Shown one piece after another: positions 44,651 through 54,500 of a stretch of DNA of 64,000 nt. The DNA lies in assembly GCF_001983995.1 (NCBI RefSeq), contig NZ_CP019450.1:1736001-1800000 (forward strand). Direction: 5' to 3'. This DNA comes from Halioglobus japonicus. Lineage in GTDB: Bacteria; Pseudomonadota; Gammaproteobacteria; Pseudomonadales; Halieaceae. How positions within the stretch are numbered: position 1 is the stretch's first letter; the number at the start of each line of letters is the position of its first letter. A program made the translations under genes and the position numbers. The notes below the pieces were generated by a model that was not told the DNA's origin, did not search any database, and saw only the letters and a program-made list of their open reading frames with translations.

Positions 44651-45724
44651 ATGAGTATAGCGACCGACAAACTGGAAACGATTCGCCAGCAGGTACAGCA
44701 TCATCTGGACCACGCCGAACAGCATCGTCTGGATCCTGCCCGTGAGGCTGCATTGATTGAGCAGATCAAAGCGCGGCTGATCGAGGAAAACGCTGTAATA
44801 GTGGCCCACTACTACACATCTCCCGTCGTGCAGGCCCTGGCTGAAGAAACCGGTGGTTGTGTCTCGGATTCCCTCGAGATGGCACGCTTCGGTAATGAGC
44901 ATCCGGCGGACACGCTTGTGGTCGCCGGGGTCAAATTTATGGGCGAGACCGCGAAAATCCTGACGCCGGAAAAGCGCGTACTCATGCCCACACTGGAGGC
45001 CACCTGTTCTCTGGACCTGGGCTGTCCCATCGATGAATTTTCCGCATTCTGCGACCAGCACCCCGATCGCAAGGTTGTGGTCTACGCCAACACCTCGGCG
45101 GCCGTAAAGGCCCGCGCCGATTGGGTGGTCACGTCCAGCATTGCGCTTGAGGTGGCGGAACATCTGGCCGAACAGGACGAGAAAATCATTTGGGCGCCGG
45201 ATCAGCACCTGGGTGACTATGTGCGCCGGGAAAGCGGTGCCGACATCATTATGTGGGACGGCGCCTGTATCGTGCATGAAGAATTCAAGGCGCGCGGTAT
45301 CGCCGATCTCAAGGCGGTGTACCCCGACGCTGCCGTGCTGGTGCATCCAGAGTCACCGGCAGCGGTGCTGGAGCACGCTGACCGCGTGGGCTCTACGACC
45401 CAGATTATTCGCGCGGCCATGGAGATGGACAACAAGCAGTTCATCGTGGCAACGGATCAGGGCATCTTCTACAAGCTGCAGCAGATGGCACCGGACAAGG
45501 AATTCATTATTGCACCCACTGCGGGTGAGGGCGCTACGTGCCGCAGCTGTGCCAATTGTCCGTGGATGGCCATGAATGATCTGGAAACACTCGCGAGGGT
45601 GTTTGATCAGTCAGACAACGAAATCTTCGTCGACCCGGCACTGGGTGAGCGGGCCATGGTGCCGCTGACGCGAATGCTGGATTTCGCCGCCGACCTCAAC
45701 CTGAAGGTCAAGGGCAACGCCTGA
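44651..45724 (+). CDS. nadA: Quinolinate synthase NadA
   Basis: NadA condenses iminoaspartate and dihydroxyacetone phosphate to quinolinate in NAD synthesis. The 357-residue protein shows [21 protein letters not shown], the Cys residues that bind the [4Fe-4S] cluster ([19 protein letters not shown] and [16 protein letters not shown]), and [17 protein letters not shown] at MSIATDKLE follows AAGAAAGT and is preferred to a longer frame. Located alone between the Ddn-like gene and the M48 protease (convergent). Confidence 0.96.
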   Translation: MSIATDKLETIRQQVQHHLDHAEQHRLDPAREAALIEQIKARLIEENAVIVAHYYTSPVVQALAEETGGCVSDSLEMARFGNEHPADTLVVAGVKFMGETAKILTPEKRVLMPTLEATCSLDLGCPIDEFSAFCDQHPDRKVVVYANTSAAVKARADWVVTSSIALEVAEHLAEQDEKIIWAPDQHLGDYVRRESGADIIMWDGACIVHEEFKARGIADLKAVYPDAAVLVHPESPAAVLEHADRVGSTTQIIRAAMEMDNKQFIVATDQGIFYKLQQMAPDKEFIIAPTAGEGATCRSCANCPWMAMNDLETLARVFDQSDNEIFVDPALGERAMVPLTRMLDFAADLNLKVKGNA

Positions 45725-45737
45725 TCCGTACACCGGG

Positions 45738-47225
45738 TTAGAAGCTTTCCATCTGCTGGCGCAGTAGCGCCACATCCCGCAGGCGCTGTTGCACCTGCGC
45801 TGTGGTGTGGTAGTCGTTGCGAGTGAGCTTCAGGGCGTAGCTAAGCTGCCGTTCTGCCTCGTCGAGAATACCATTGAGAATAAAGTACTCTGCCCGCGAT
45901 TGGTGGAGGCCGGCGATATTGCCCGACAGTCCCTGAACCTCTGCCAATAGATACCATAGCCCCGGGTCAGTGGGCCGGCGCGTGCTCTGCGCCAGCAGTA
46001 CTTCTTCGGCAATGTGCGCTTCACCGTTGGCCATGAGTGCCTTGGCGTAGGTCATGGTGAGCGGGTGATTGCCGGGGCTGAGCGCCAGGCGCTTACGCAG
46101 TTTTTCCGCCGCTTTCTCCGGCGTATTGCGCGCCATGTCGATCTCGGCATCGGCAATGACATATTCCAGGCGATCGGGATTACCCGACCAGATGCTGTCC
46201 AGGGCCAGCGCTGCCTCATCGGCGCGGCCAGCTTCGGTCAGCGACAGCACCAGCCCGTACTGTGCCGCCTCACGCGAGCGAGGTGTGCCGCCAAGCTCAC
46301 CCTTGAAACGCTGTACCGCTTCTTCGGGTGTATTGGCCAGCTGTACATAGGCTCTGGCGCGCATCAACTGATAATCCAGGCTTACCGGGCGAATGGTTTT
46401 CGGGTACTGGCGAGCGCGGTTGCGGGTGTCGGCTATCCGGTTTTCAGACAGCGGGTGAGTGCGCATGAACTCTGGTATGCGTTCGCTGCTGGAGTAGCGC
46501 GAGGCTTGCAACATGCGCTCGAACATGGCCGGGGCAGCGTGGGGGTCCATGCCGGCCTCTACCATGGTCTGCATACCGATTCGGTCGGCTTCCTGTTCGT
46601 TGCCGCGACTGTAGCGCAAGGCATTGTTCTGGGCCGCGGCCTGGCTTGCCGCCAGAGCCGCCATGCCGGCATCGCCGCCGGCGGTGGCCATTAACACCAG
46701 GCCGGCAAGCATGCCTGCCAAGTTCATGGGCGTCTGGGATTTCTGAAACTCCACGCCCCTGGAGAAGTGACGCTGGCTCAAGTGAGCAATTTCGTGGGCC
46801 AGAACGGTGGCGAGTTCATCTTCTGTCTGGGCGTATAGCAACAGCCCGTTGTGTACCCCGATAACGCCGCCCGGTACCGCGAATGCGTTAATGGTCGGAT
46901 TGTCGACCACCACCAGTTCCAGTCGTCGATCTTCGAGTTTGCTGTGTGTCGCCAACTGGTAGGTCAGGTTCTCAATGTAATCGAACATCAATGGGTCGGT
47001 GACGGTGGACACCTGGCTGCGAAAAATCTTCAACCAGGTGCGGCCCAATTGGTGTTCGAATTCAGCGGAGAAAAGGCTGGTGCTGGATTCGCCCAGATTG
47101 GGCAACTTGAGCTCTTCGGTATTGGCCCGGGCAGGCGCTGCCAGCAAAGACGCGGTCAGCAGCGCGCAGAGGAGCGTTGCCGTGGCGCGCAGCGAAGGAG
47201 TTGCCGGTTGGCGATTAAATTGCAC
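45738..47225 (-). CDS. bepA: BepA-like M48 periplasmic metalloprotease with TPR tail
   Basis: Zinc protease and chaperone for outer-membrane assembly. GTG (VQFNRQP...) is chosen so that a standard signal peptide follows (ATLLCALLTASLLAAPARA); an upstream ATG is possible. The active site is LAHEIAHLSQRHF (HExxH) with EADRIGMQ providing the third ligand. Residues beyond about 270 form TPR-like helices. BepA degrades misfolded LptD and BamA-stalled proteins. It is next to nadA on the opposite strand. Exact orthology to BepA rather than LoiP-like proteins is likely from the TPR tail. Confidence 0.88.
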   Translation of the reverse strand: MQFNRQPATPSLRATATLLCALLTASLLAAPARANTEELKLPNLGESSTSLFSAEFEHQLGRTWLKIFRSQVSTVTDPLMFDYIENLTYQLATHSKLEDRRLELVVVDNPTINAFAVPGGVIGVHNGLLLYAQTEDELATVLAHEIAHLSQRHFSRGVEFQKSQTPMNLAGMLAGLVLMATAGGDAGMAALAASQAAAQNNALRYSRGNEQEADRIGMQTMVEAGMDPHAAPAMFERMLQASRYSSSERIPEFMRTHPLSENRIADTRNRARQYPKTIRPVSLDYQLMRARAYVQLANTPEEAVQRFKGELGGTPRSREAAQYGLVLSLTEAGRADEAALALDSIWSGNPDRLEYVIADAEIDMARNTPEKAAEKLRKRLALSPGNHPLTMTYAKALMANGEAHIAEEVLLAQSTRRPTDPGLWYLLAEVQGLSGNIAGLHQSRAEYFILNGILDEAERQLSYALKLTRNDYHTTAQVQQRLRDVALLRQQMESF

Positions 47226-47392
47226 TAACACAGACCAGATATCTTGTGAACCACAGTTGCCGAGCATTGTACTGCAATCAGTTACCCTTGGGGCAATGCC
47301 CCCTTGAGCAACTTAGAGCACATCGAGGGAGCGAAGTTCATTCGCACTTGCGTAATGCGTATACTTGGCCATCCTGAAAGTGTGGAACAAAC

Positions 47393-47623
47393 ATGACGGC
47401 AACAATAGAACTGGACGCAAAGGGGCTGGATTGCCCGATGCCACTGCTCAAGGCGAAGCGCGCCCTGAACAACATGTCGACGGGCGAGCGGCTGCGAATT
47501 ACGGCGACCGATCAGGGGTCCATGCGCGATTTCAGGGTGTTCGCCGAGCAGTCCGGTCATCGACTGCTATCGTCGGAGGAATCCGCCGGCGGCGTTTATA
47601 TCCACCTCATCGAAAAGGCCTAG
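47393..47623 (+). CDS. TusA family sulfurtransferase
   Basis: A 76-residue protein with the CPxP motif GLDCPMPLLKAKRAL, whose Cys carries persulfide sulfur, and a typical two-layer fold. TusA proteins deliver sulfur to tRNA thiolation, molybdenum cofactor or other pathways; this one could serve any. ATG start gives MTATIELDAKGLD. It is 15 bases before the AI-2E family permease gene, a pairing common in gammaproteobacteria. Part of a probable three-gene run with the permease and the M16 peptidase. Confidence 0.92.
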   Translation: MTATIELDAKGLDCPMPLLKAKRALNNMSTGERLRITATDQGSMRDFRVFAEQSGHRLLSSEESAGGVYIHLIEKA

Positions 47624-47638
47624 GGACGGAACTGACGA

Positions 47639-48735
47639 ATGTTCGACACTTTCAACAAATGGTATAAGCGCTACCTGTTTGAGGAGGAGGCCATCCTCCT
47701 GCTGGTAATGCTGGTGATTTCCGTCACGCTGGTGGTGACCATTGGCGATATTCTCGCGCCGCTGCTGGCGGCCATGGTGCTGGCGTTTCTGATGCAAGGT
47801 CTGTCGTCCAAGCTGCAGGGCTATGGGTTGCCTAAATGGGTTGGTGTGAGTGTCTCATTCCTTGTTTTTGTCGGTGCCTTCTTCGGCGTTACCCTGGGGC
47901 TATTGCCGTTGGCCTGGCGACAGTTCTTAAGCCTCGCTTCTGAATTACCCGCCATGTTGGGGAAAGGCCAGCAGCTGCTGGCGGTGTTGCCGGAGCAATA
48001 CCCCGAGTTGTTCAGCGAGCAACAAATGAGCGACTTCGTCAGCATGGCGCAGGCGGAGGCTGCCACGCTGGGACAATTCGTGGTGACCCAGGGGTTGGCC
48101 GGTATCAGTGGCCTGTTCGCATTCATGGTTTACATGATTCTTATCCCGATTCTGGTGTTCTTTTTCCTGCGTGACAGAGAACTCATCCTGAATTGGCTGG
48201 GCGGCTTCCTGCCTGAAGAACGCCCGCTGTTAACCCGCATCTGGACCGAAATGAACCTGCAGTTTGCCAATTATGCGCGCGGCAAAGTGATCGAGATTAT
48301 TGTCGTGGGTGCCGTCAGTTACGCCAGCTTCTCTTGGATGGGGCTGAATTACGCCGCTCTGCTGGCACTGCTGGTTGGACTGTCGGTCATCATTCCCTAC
48401 ATCGGCGCTGTAATCGTGACGCTACCGGTAGTGCTGGTGGGCTTTTTCCAGTGGGGCTTTGCCGGTGAATTTTATACGCTGTGTGTGGTCTATATTGTAA
48501 TCCAGGCCCTGGATGGCAACGTGTTGGTGCCTTTCCTGTTTTCTGAGGCAGTGAACCTGCATCCTGTGGCCATTATTCTCGCCATTCTGTTTTTCGGCGG
48601 GATCTGGGGTATGTGGGGGTGTTTTTCGCGATTCCCCTGGCAACTCTGATTAAGGCGATTATTTACGCCTGGCCAAGTGGGGAGGGTGACCCGATGGAAC
48701 TGCCCGCTCCAGACATCGAAACTGCTGTGGAGTAA
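47639..48735 (+). pseudogene. AI-2E family transporter (PerM-like), 1-base frameshift near the end
   Basis: An inner-membrane protein with about eight hydrophobic segments, for example EAILLLVMLVISVTLVVTIGDILAPLLAAMVLAFLM. After GGIWGMWG the frame is lost at a G-run (48615-48621). Adding one G restores V-F-F-A-I-P-L-A-T-L-I-K-A-I-I-Y-A-W-P, the normal family C-terminus, and the stop at 48733-48735, only 3 bases before the next gene. Without repair the frame ends at about 48649. The family includes the AI-2 exporter TqsA and Na+/H+ antiporters; substrate not evident. Confidence 0.87.
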
Positions 48736-48738
48736 TTC

Positions 48739-51603
48739 ATGCCGCTTTCTCACTTTGGGCGCCAGTATCTGCTGCTGCCCCTGCTGTTTGCTGTTGTTTT
48801 TGTCGTGGGCTGTGCCGGCTCGCCAGACCCGGACAGCATGCAGCCAGTGCAGAGTCCCAATGACGACCGGCAGTATCGGTTGCTGACGCTCGACAACGAG
48901 ATGCAGGTGCTCTTGATCTCTGATCCGCAGACTCCCAAGGCGGCGGCCTCGCTGGATATTAATATCGGTAGCGGTGATAACCCCGAAGGCCGTGGCGGCC
49001 TCGCTCATTTTCTGGAGCACATGCTGTTTCTGGGGACCGAGAAATACCCGAACCCCGCTGAATACGAACAGTTTATTACCGAGCACGGCGGCAATCGCAA
49101 TGCCTACACCAGCATGGAGCACACCAACTACTTTTTTGATGTAGATGCTGCATACCTTCCCGAGGCGCTCGATCGGTTCGCCCAGTTCTTCATCTCGCCG
49201 CGTTTCGATGAGGCCCTTGTCGATAAAGAAAAGAACGCGGTGCAGTCCGAGTATCAAATGGGATTGAAGAGCGATTCGCGCCGCGGGCTTGATGTACTGC
49301 AGCAGGCGATGAACCCGGAACATCCTTTTAGCCAGTTTACGGTAGGTAGCCTGGAGACGCTTGCTGATCGTCCCGACTCGAGTATCCGCGATGAGTTGCT
49401 GGCGTTCTACGATAGCCAATACTCGGCCAATATCATGCGCCTGGTGGTGCTTGGGGAAGAGTCGCTGGATGAGCTTGAGGCCATGGTCGTGCCCATGTTT
49501 TCACCGGTGCCGAACAAATCGTTCCAGCATCAGAGTATAGACGCACCTCTGTTTGCTTCAGGCGAGCTGCCAGCACTGTTACAGATTCAACCACAGGCGA
49601 CGCGCCGGTTGCTCCAGGTACTGTTTCCACTGGGAGATTACCGCGACGACTACCAGGCCAAGCCCATGTCCTACCTGGGGAATCTGGTGGGCCATGAGGG
49701 AGAGGGCAGCCTCTTATCCCAACTCAAGGCCGAAGGTCTGGCTGAATCTCTGGCAGCCGGATCCGGCCTGGGTTGGCGCGGCGGCTCATTGTTCAGCGTG
49801 TCCGTAACCTTGACCGAGCAGGGCGTCGCCAACTATGACCGCGTCGTTCAGCTCTTGTTCGCTTATCTGGAGGTGGTTCGTGAAGCGGGCCCTAAAGAGT
49901 GGCTGTATGACGAGCAGGCCCGCGTGGCTGACCTGGCGTTCCGTTTCAAAGAGCGCGCCGAGCCGATCAATTACGTTGCCTCACTGGCCAGCAGCATGCA
50001 CTACTTTGCGCCAGAGGATGTGTTGCGCGGTAACTACATGATGACGGATTACCAGGCGCAGATGCTTCGGGAAGTGGTTGCTCAGCTGACCCCGGACAAC
50101 GCACTCGTGGTACTCGATGACCAGAGTGTGAGCACGGACAAGGTCTCGCCGTACTACGGTGTTCCCTATTCGCTGGCTCCCGCGTCTGCGGCGCAGCTTG
50201 CTGGGTGGGAAGCAAGCCCGGGGGATGTCGCGCTGGCCCTACCAGAGCCCAATGAGTTTATCGTCGACAATGTGGCGCTGGTTGATGTCGATCAGGAGAT
50301 GGTCGGTAATCCGCAGCGCGTATTGAATGAGCCGCGCAAGCGGATATGGTTTGCTCAGGACGATGAATTTCGCATTCCCAAGGGGGCTTTGTACGTCAAT
50401 TTCCGCTCGCCCCTCGCGGGCCAGAGTGCAGAGCAGGCTGCGCGGGCATCGCTATACACCGCGGTAATACGCGATCAGGTGAATGAATACACCTATCCGG
50501 CCTTGCTGGCGGGTTTGAATTTCAGCTTCTACAAGCACGCCCAGGGGATTAGCCTGCGCATCAGTGGCTATACCGACAAACAGTTTGTATTGCTCAAAGA
50601 CATCCTCGAAGACATTGCTGAGGGTGACTTTGAAGCGCAGCGGGTTGAGAACATTCGAAAGGATATGATCCGGGGTTTGGAAAACGCGGTTGCCAAGCGA
50701 CCTTCCAGCCAGGTGTTCGACGATTTACGAGAATCACTGTTGCGCGGAGAGTGGGGTGAGCAGGCGCTGATCGATGCCCTGCGCAATACCGATCAGGCAA
50801 CGCTGGGCAACTATGCCGAGGCTTTCTGGCAAAGTGCCACCGCCGAGGCGCTGGTGTACGGAAATTATGAGCTGCCCGCTACCAAAGAACTGGCGAAGAT
50901 GCTCGATATGGTTGTGCCCGAGGGGGCGCCACCGCAGTTGCCTCTGCTGCAGGTGACCCGCCTGACTGAAGGTGAGCAGGCGTTATACCCGGTGACTGTG
51001 CAGCATGACGACTCCGTGCTCGCGTGGTACCTGCAAGGGGCTGGGAATAGCTGGGATGATCGCGCTGCGACGGCGCTTACTGCCCAGATCATGAAGTCAG
51101 GCTTCTTCCAGCAGCTGCGTACCGAGCAACAATTAGGCTATATCGTCCAGGCATTTTCGTGGCCGCAGTTTGACGTGCCCGGCCTGGTGATGCTGATTCA
51201 GTCACCGGTGGCTGACGGTGCCAGCCTCGCCTCCGCCATGCAGGCCTTTATGGCCGGAGTCGAGGGTGATCTGGATGAGGCCCAGTTTGCCCGTCATCAA
51301 CGCGCGCTGGTGAACGAAATCAATCGCCCACAGAAGAACCTGTGGGAGCGGGCCGAGTTCTACTGGCAGTCTATTGCCAAAAAACGCTTCGAGTTTGATG
51401 GTCGTGAGCAATTGGCGGCCGCGGTTGAAGCGCTGACCATGGAATCCTGGAGCGCTTACTACCAGGAACACTTCCTCAGTGAGGCGCGTTCACTGCAAGT
51501 TGTCGCGCCCGGCAAGTGGGGCAAATTACCCGCTGGTGAGCAAACTCGGTACTCCTCGGCTGCCGATATCAAGGCATCTCACGGTTATTACCAGGTTCAG
51601 TGA
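48739..51603 (+). CDS. M16 family metallopeptidase (pitrilysin/insulinase type), lipoprotein
   Basis: A 954-residue zinc peptidase. Signal peptide with a lipobox (FVVGC, Cys near residue 24) suggests a membrane-anchored periplasmic protein. The inverted zinc motif HFLEHMLFLGTEKYP (HxxEH) and the downstream ligand Glu (ALVDKEKNAVQSEYQMG) are present. The second half has the inactive partner domain, including EQQLGYIVQAF, typical of the insulinase family. It is 3 bases from the (repaired) permease stop. It probably degrades small peptides in the periplasm. Confidence 0.93.
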   Translation: MPLSHFGRQYLLLPLLFAVVFVVGCAGSPDPDSMQPVQSPNDDRQYRLLTLDNEMQVLLISDPQTPKAAASLDINIGSGDNPEGRGGLAHFLEHMLFLGTEKYPNPAEYEQFITEHGGNRNAYTSMEHTNYFFDVDAAYLPEALDRFAQFFISPRFDEALVDKEKNAVQSEYQMGLKSDSRRGLDVLQQAMNPEHPFSQFTVGSLETLADRPDSSIRDELLAFYDSQYSANIMRLVVLGEESLDELEAMVVPMFSPVPNKSFQHQSIDAPLFASGELPALLQIQPQATRRLLQVLFPLGDYRDDYQAKPMSYLGNLVGHEGEGSLLSQLKAEGLAESLAAGSGLGWRGGSLFSVSVTLTEQGVANYDRVVQLLFAYLEVVREAGPKEWLYDEQARVADLAFRFKERAEPINYVASLASSMHYFAPEDVLRGNYMMTDYQAQMLREVVAQLTPDNALVVLDDQSVSTDKVSPYYGVPYSLAPASAAQLAGWEASPGDVALALPEPNEFIVDNVALVDVDQEMVGNPQRVLNEPRKRIWFAQDDEFRIPKGALYVNFRSPLAGQSAEQAARASLYTAVIRDQVNEYTYPALLAGLNFSFYKHAQGISLRISGYTDKQFVLLKDILEDIAEGDFEAQRVENIRKDMIRGLENAVAKRPSSQVFDDLRESLLRGEWGEQALIDALRNTDQATLGNYAEAFWQSATAEALVYGNYELPATKELAKMLDMVVPEGAPPQLPLLQVTRLTEGEQALYPVTVQHDDSVLAWYLQGAGNSWDDRAATALTAQIMKSGFFQQLRTEQQLGYIVQAFSWPQFDVPGLVMLIQSPVADGASLASAMQAFMAGVEGDLDEAQFARHQRALVNEINRPQKNLWERAEFYWQSIAKKRFEFDGREQLAAAVEALTMESWSAYYQEHFLSEARSLQVVAPGKWGKLPAGEQTRYSSAADIKASHGYYQVQ

Positions 51604-51653
51604 TTCTTGTAACAAAACTACAGAATCGGCAATAAACGACGCTATTTTTCATG

Positions 51654-51681
51654 CCAAAATGGAACTAATATTCCATTTTGG
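51654..51681. promoter_or_regulatory. Perfect 11-bp palindrome upstream of aceE
   Basis: CCAAAATGGAA and TTCCATTTTGG are exact reverse complements around CTAATA. It lies about 150 bp before aceE and 50 bp after the M16 gene. It does not match the PdhR operator. It could be the operator for another regulator or a hairpin at the end of the M16 transcript. Confidence 0.55.
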
Positions 51682-51706
51682 TCGCACATAGAGTAATATT
51701 TTTACA

Positions 51707-51745
51707 AACAAGGCCGCCCGGAAGCGATTTCCCGGCGGCTTTGTT
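51707..51745 (+). terminator. Hairpin between the M16 peptidase and aceE
   Basis: AACAAGGCCGCC pairs with GGCGGCTTTGTT (one G-U pair). An A/T-rich tract precedes it and only CGTATTT follows, so it is a moderate, possibly bidirectional terminator. TATACT at 51755-51760 may be the -10 of the aceE promoter, without a good -35. Confidence 0.5.
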
Positions 51746-51833
51746 CGTATTTACTATACTGGGATGGCGGCTATTTCTTTATTAAGTTCTAAAAAGATAC
51801 CCTCAAGATCCCCCATATTTGCAGGTGTAGGGC

Positions 51834-54485
51834 ATGGCAGACGATAAAGATCCGATTGAAACCAAAGAGTGGCTGGATGCCCTCGATGAAGTGATTCGCA
51901 ATAGTGGTCCGGAAAGGGCTAATTACCTGATGATGGCCCTGGGACGCCATGCACTGGATAACCGGGTCAAGCTGCCTGATTCGATCACCACGCCCTTTGT
52001 GAACACGATCTCCGCCGACGACGAGAAGCGGATGCCAGGTGATTTGTTCATGGAGCGGCGCATTCGCTCACTGGTGCGCTGGAACGCCCTCGCCATGGTG
52101 ATGCGGGCCAACGACAATGACGAAGGTCTGGGCGGCCATATCTCCAGCTTCTCGTCCAGCGCCACCCTCTATGATGTGGGTTTCAACTATTTCTTCCGTG
52201 GCAGTGACGGCGATCACCCCGGAGATCTTGTGTTCTACCAGGGCCATTCAGCACCGGGCATGTACGCCCGCTCTTTCCTGGAAGGGCGCCTGAGTGAGGC
52301 GCAGCTGGATAATTTCCGCCGTGAAGTCGACGGCAATGGCCTGTCCTCTTATCCGCATCCCTGGTTGATGCCCGACTACTGGCAGTTTCCCACCGTCTCC
52401 ATGGGGCTTGGCCCCATCCAGGCCATTTACCAGGCGCGCGTCATGAAGTATCAGCAGCACCGCGGTCTGGTGGATCACGGTGATCGCAATGTCTGGTGTT
52501 TCATGGGCGACGGCGAGTGTGATGAGCCCGAATCTCTGGGCGCCATCTCTCTGGCGGGCCGCGAAAAAATGGGTAACCTCAACTTTGTCATCAACTGCAA
52601 CCTGCAGCGCCTCGATGGCCCGGTGCGTGGCAACGGCAAGATTATCCAGGAGCTCGAGGGCGTGTTCCGCGGCGCTGGTTGGAATGTGATCAAGGTCATC
52701 TGGGGTCGCAAATGGGACTCACTGCTGGCCAAGGACGAGTCCGGTCGCCTGCGCCAGCGTATGGATGAGGTCTGCGACGGTGAGTTGCAGAACTACAAAT
52801 ACAATGGTGGCGCCTACACCCGCGAGCATTTCTTCGGCAAATACCCTGAGAGCCTTGAGTTGGTGAAGGACCTGTCAGACGAGGAGATTATGTACCTCAA
52901 CCGTGGCGGTCACGATCCCTATAAAGTTTACGCCGCCTATGCCCAGGCCGTGGCGGAGACCGAGCGCCCCACGGTGATTCTGGCCATGACAGTAAAAGGT
53001 TATGGCATGGGTGAAGCCGGCGAGGCGAACAATGAAACCCACTCGCTTAAAAAGTTGGATATGGACAGCCTCAAGGCTTTCCGCGACCGTTTCGGTATTC
53101 CTATCGGCGACGAAGCCCTCGCCGACGTGCCTTACTACAAGCCTGCCGAAGACAGCCCCGAGGTGCGTTATATGCGCCAGCGCCGAGAGGAGTTGGGGGG
53201 CATGATTCCCGCGCGCCGCAGCGAGATGGAACTGCTGCAAACACCGCCGCTGGATGCGTTTGCCAAGCAACTGGGAAGCAGCGGCAAACGCGCTATTTCC
53301 ACCACCATGGCTTTTGTCAGGCTGCTCTCCAACCTGGTCAAGGACAAGGCCATTGGCGAGCGAATTGTGCCCATTGTGCCTGACGAAGCACGCACTTTCG
53401 GCATGGAGGGCATGTTCCGTCAGCTGGGTATTTATTCGTCCGTGGGGCAGCGTTACACGCCCCATGACGCCGGCCAGATCATGTTTTACAAGGAAGATAT
53501 CAAGGGCCAGATTCTCGAGGAGGGCATTAACGAAGCTGGCGCCTTCTCCGCCTGGCTGGCGGCGGCAACGTCCTACAGCACCAGCGCCTACCCCATGGTG
53601 CCGTTCTATATTTACTACTCGATGTTCGGCTTCCAGCGGATTGGCGATCTGGCCTGGGCGGCGGGCGATTGCCAGGCACGGGGCTTTCTTATTGGTGCCA
53701 CCGCTGGACGCACCACGCTAAACGGTGAGGGTTTGCAGCACCAGGATGGCCACAGTCATTTGCAGGCCAGCACTATTCCCAATTGCGTCAGCTATGACCC
53801 AGCTTATGCCTACGAATTGGCAGTTATTATTCAGGACGGCCTGCACCGCATGTACGAACTGGGTGAGAACAAGTTCTATTACATCACCACCATGAACGAA
53901 AACTACGTGCAGCCGGCTATGCCTGAAGGCGTTCAGGAAGGCATTATCAAGGGCATGTATAGCCTGCGCAAAAGTGAGGCAGGGCACTCGCTGAGTGCTC
54001 AACTCATGGGTGCGGGGACCATTCTGCGCGAGGTGGAAGCTGCCGCAGAGATTCTCGAATCAAGGTACAACGTTAATGCGGATGTCTGGAGCCTCACCTC
54101 CATCAATGAGCTGCAGCGCGAAGGCAAGGCGGCGACGCGCTGGAATATGCTGCACCCGGAGGAGGCGCCGCGTGTGCCCTACGTTACTCAGCTGCTGGAC
54201 GGCGCGTCAGGTCCGGTCGTGGTGGCCACGGATTACATGAAATCCTATGCCGACCAGATCCGCGAGTTTATTCCCGGGCATTTCACGGCATTGGGGACCG
54301 ACGGCTTTGGCCGTTCCGATACCCGCTCACGCTTGCGTGATTTCTTCGAGGTAAGCCGCGAATTTGTCGTTCTGGCAACGCTCAAGGCACTGGCGGATGA
54401 GGGTGCTATCGAGGCGTCGGTGGTCACCGCCGCCATGGCTGATCTCGGTATTTCCGCCGATAAATTCGACCCCCTCACGGTATAA
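51834..54485 (+). CDS. aceE: Pyruvate dehydrogenase E1 component (homodimeric)
   Basis: E1 decarboxylates pyruvate with thiamine diphosphate and acetylates the lipoyl groups of E2. The 883-residue length and sequence ([25 protein letters not shown]..., [29 protein letters not shown]-binding [27 protein letters not shown]) match the AceE type of proteobacteria. It is 15 bases before aceF. No pdhR or lpd is in the window, so E3 is encoded elsewhere. Confidence 0.97.
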   Translation: MADDKDPIETKEWLDALDEVIRNSGPERANYLMMALGRHALDNRVKLPDSITTPFVNTISADDEKRMPGDLFMERRIRSLVRWNALAMVMRANDNDEGLGGHISSFSSSATLYDVGFNYFFRGSDGDHPGDLVFYQGHSAPGMYARSFLEGRLSEAQLDNFRREVDGNGLSSYPHPWLMPDYWQFPTVSMGLGPIQAIYQARVMKYQQHRGLVDHGDRNVWCFMGDGECDEPESLGAISLAGREKMGNLNFVINCNLQRLDGPVRGNGKIIQELEGVFRGAGWNVIKVIWGRKWDSLLAKDESGRLRQRMDEVCDGELQNYKYNGGAYTREHFFGKYPESLELVKDLSDEEIMYLNRGGHDPYKVYAAYAQAVAETERPTVILAMTVKGYGMGEAGEANNETHSLKKLDMDSLKAFRDRFGIPIGDEALADVPYYKPAEDSPEVRYMRQRREELGGMIPARRSEMELLQTPPLDAFAKQLGSSGKRAISTTMAFVRLLSNLVKDKAIGERIVPIVPDEARTFGMEGMFRQLGIYSSVGQRYTPHDAGQIMFYKEDIKGQILEEGINEAGAFSAWLAAATSYSTSAYPMVPFYIYYSMFGFQRIGDLAWAAGDCQARGFLIGATAGRTTLNGEGLQHQDGHSHLQASTIPNCVSYDPAYAYELAVIIQDGLHRMYELGENKFYYITTMNENYVQPAMPEGVQEGIIKGMYSLRKSEAGHSLSAQLMGAGTILREVEAAAEILESRYNVNADVWSLTSINELQREGKAATRWNMLHPEEAPRVPYVTQLLDGASGPVVVATDYMKSYADQIREFIPGHFTALGTDGFGRSDTRSRLRDFFEVSREFVVLATLKALADEGAIEASVVTAAMADLGISADKFDPLTV

Positions 54486-54500
54486 GAAAAGGATAATCAC

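Noticed and set aside
44543..45346. N-terminal extension of the Ddn-like gene across nadA
   Set aside because: The extension is antisense to nadA; the conserved Ddn start is at 44542.
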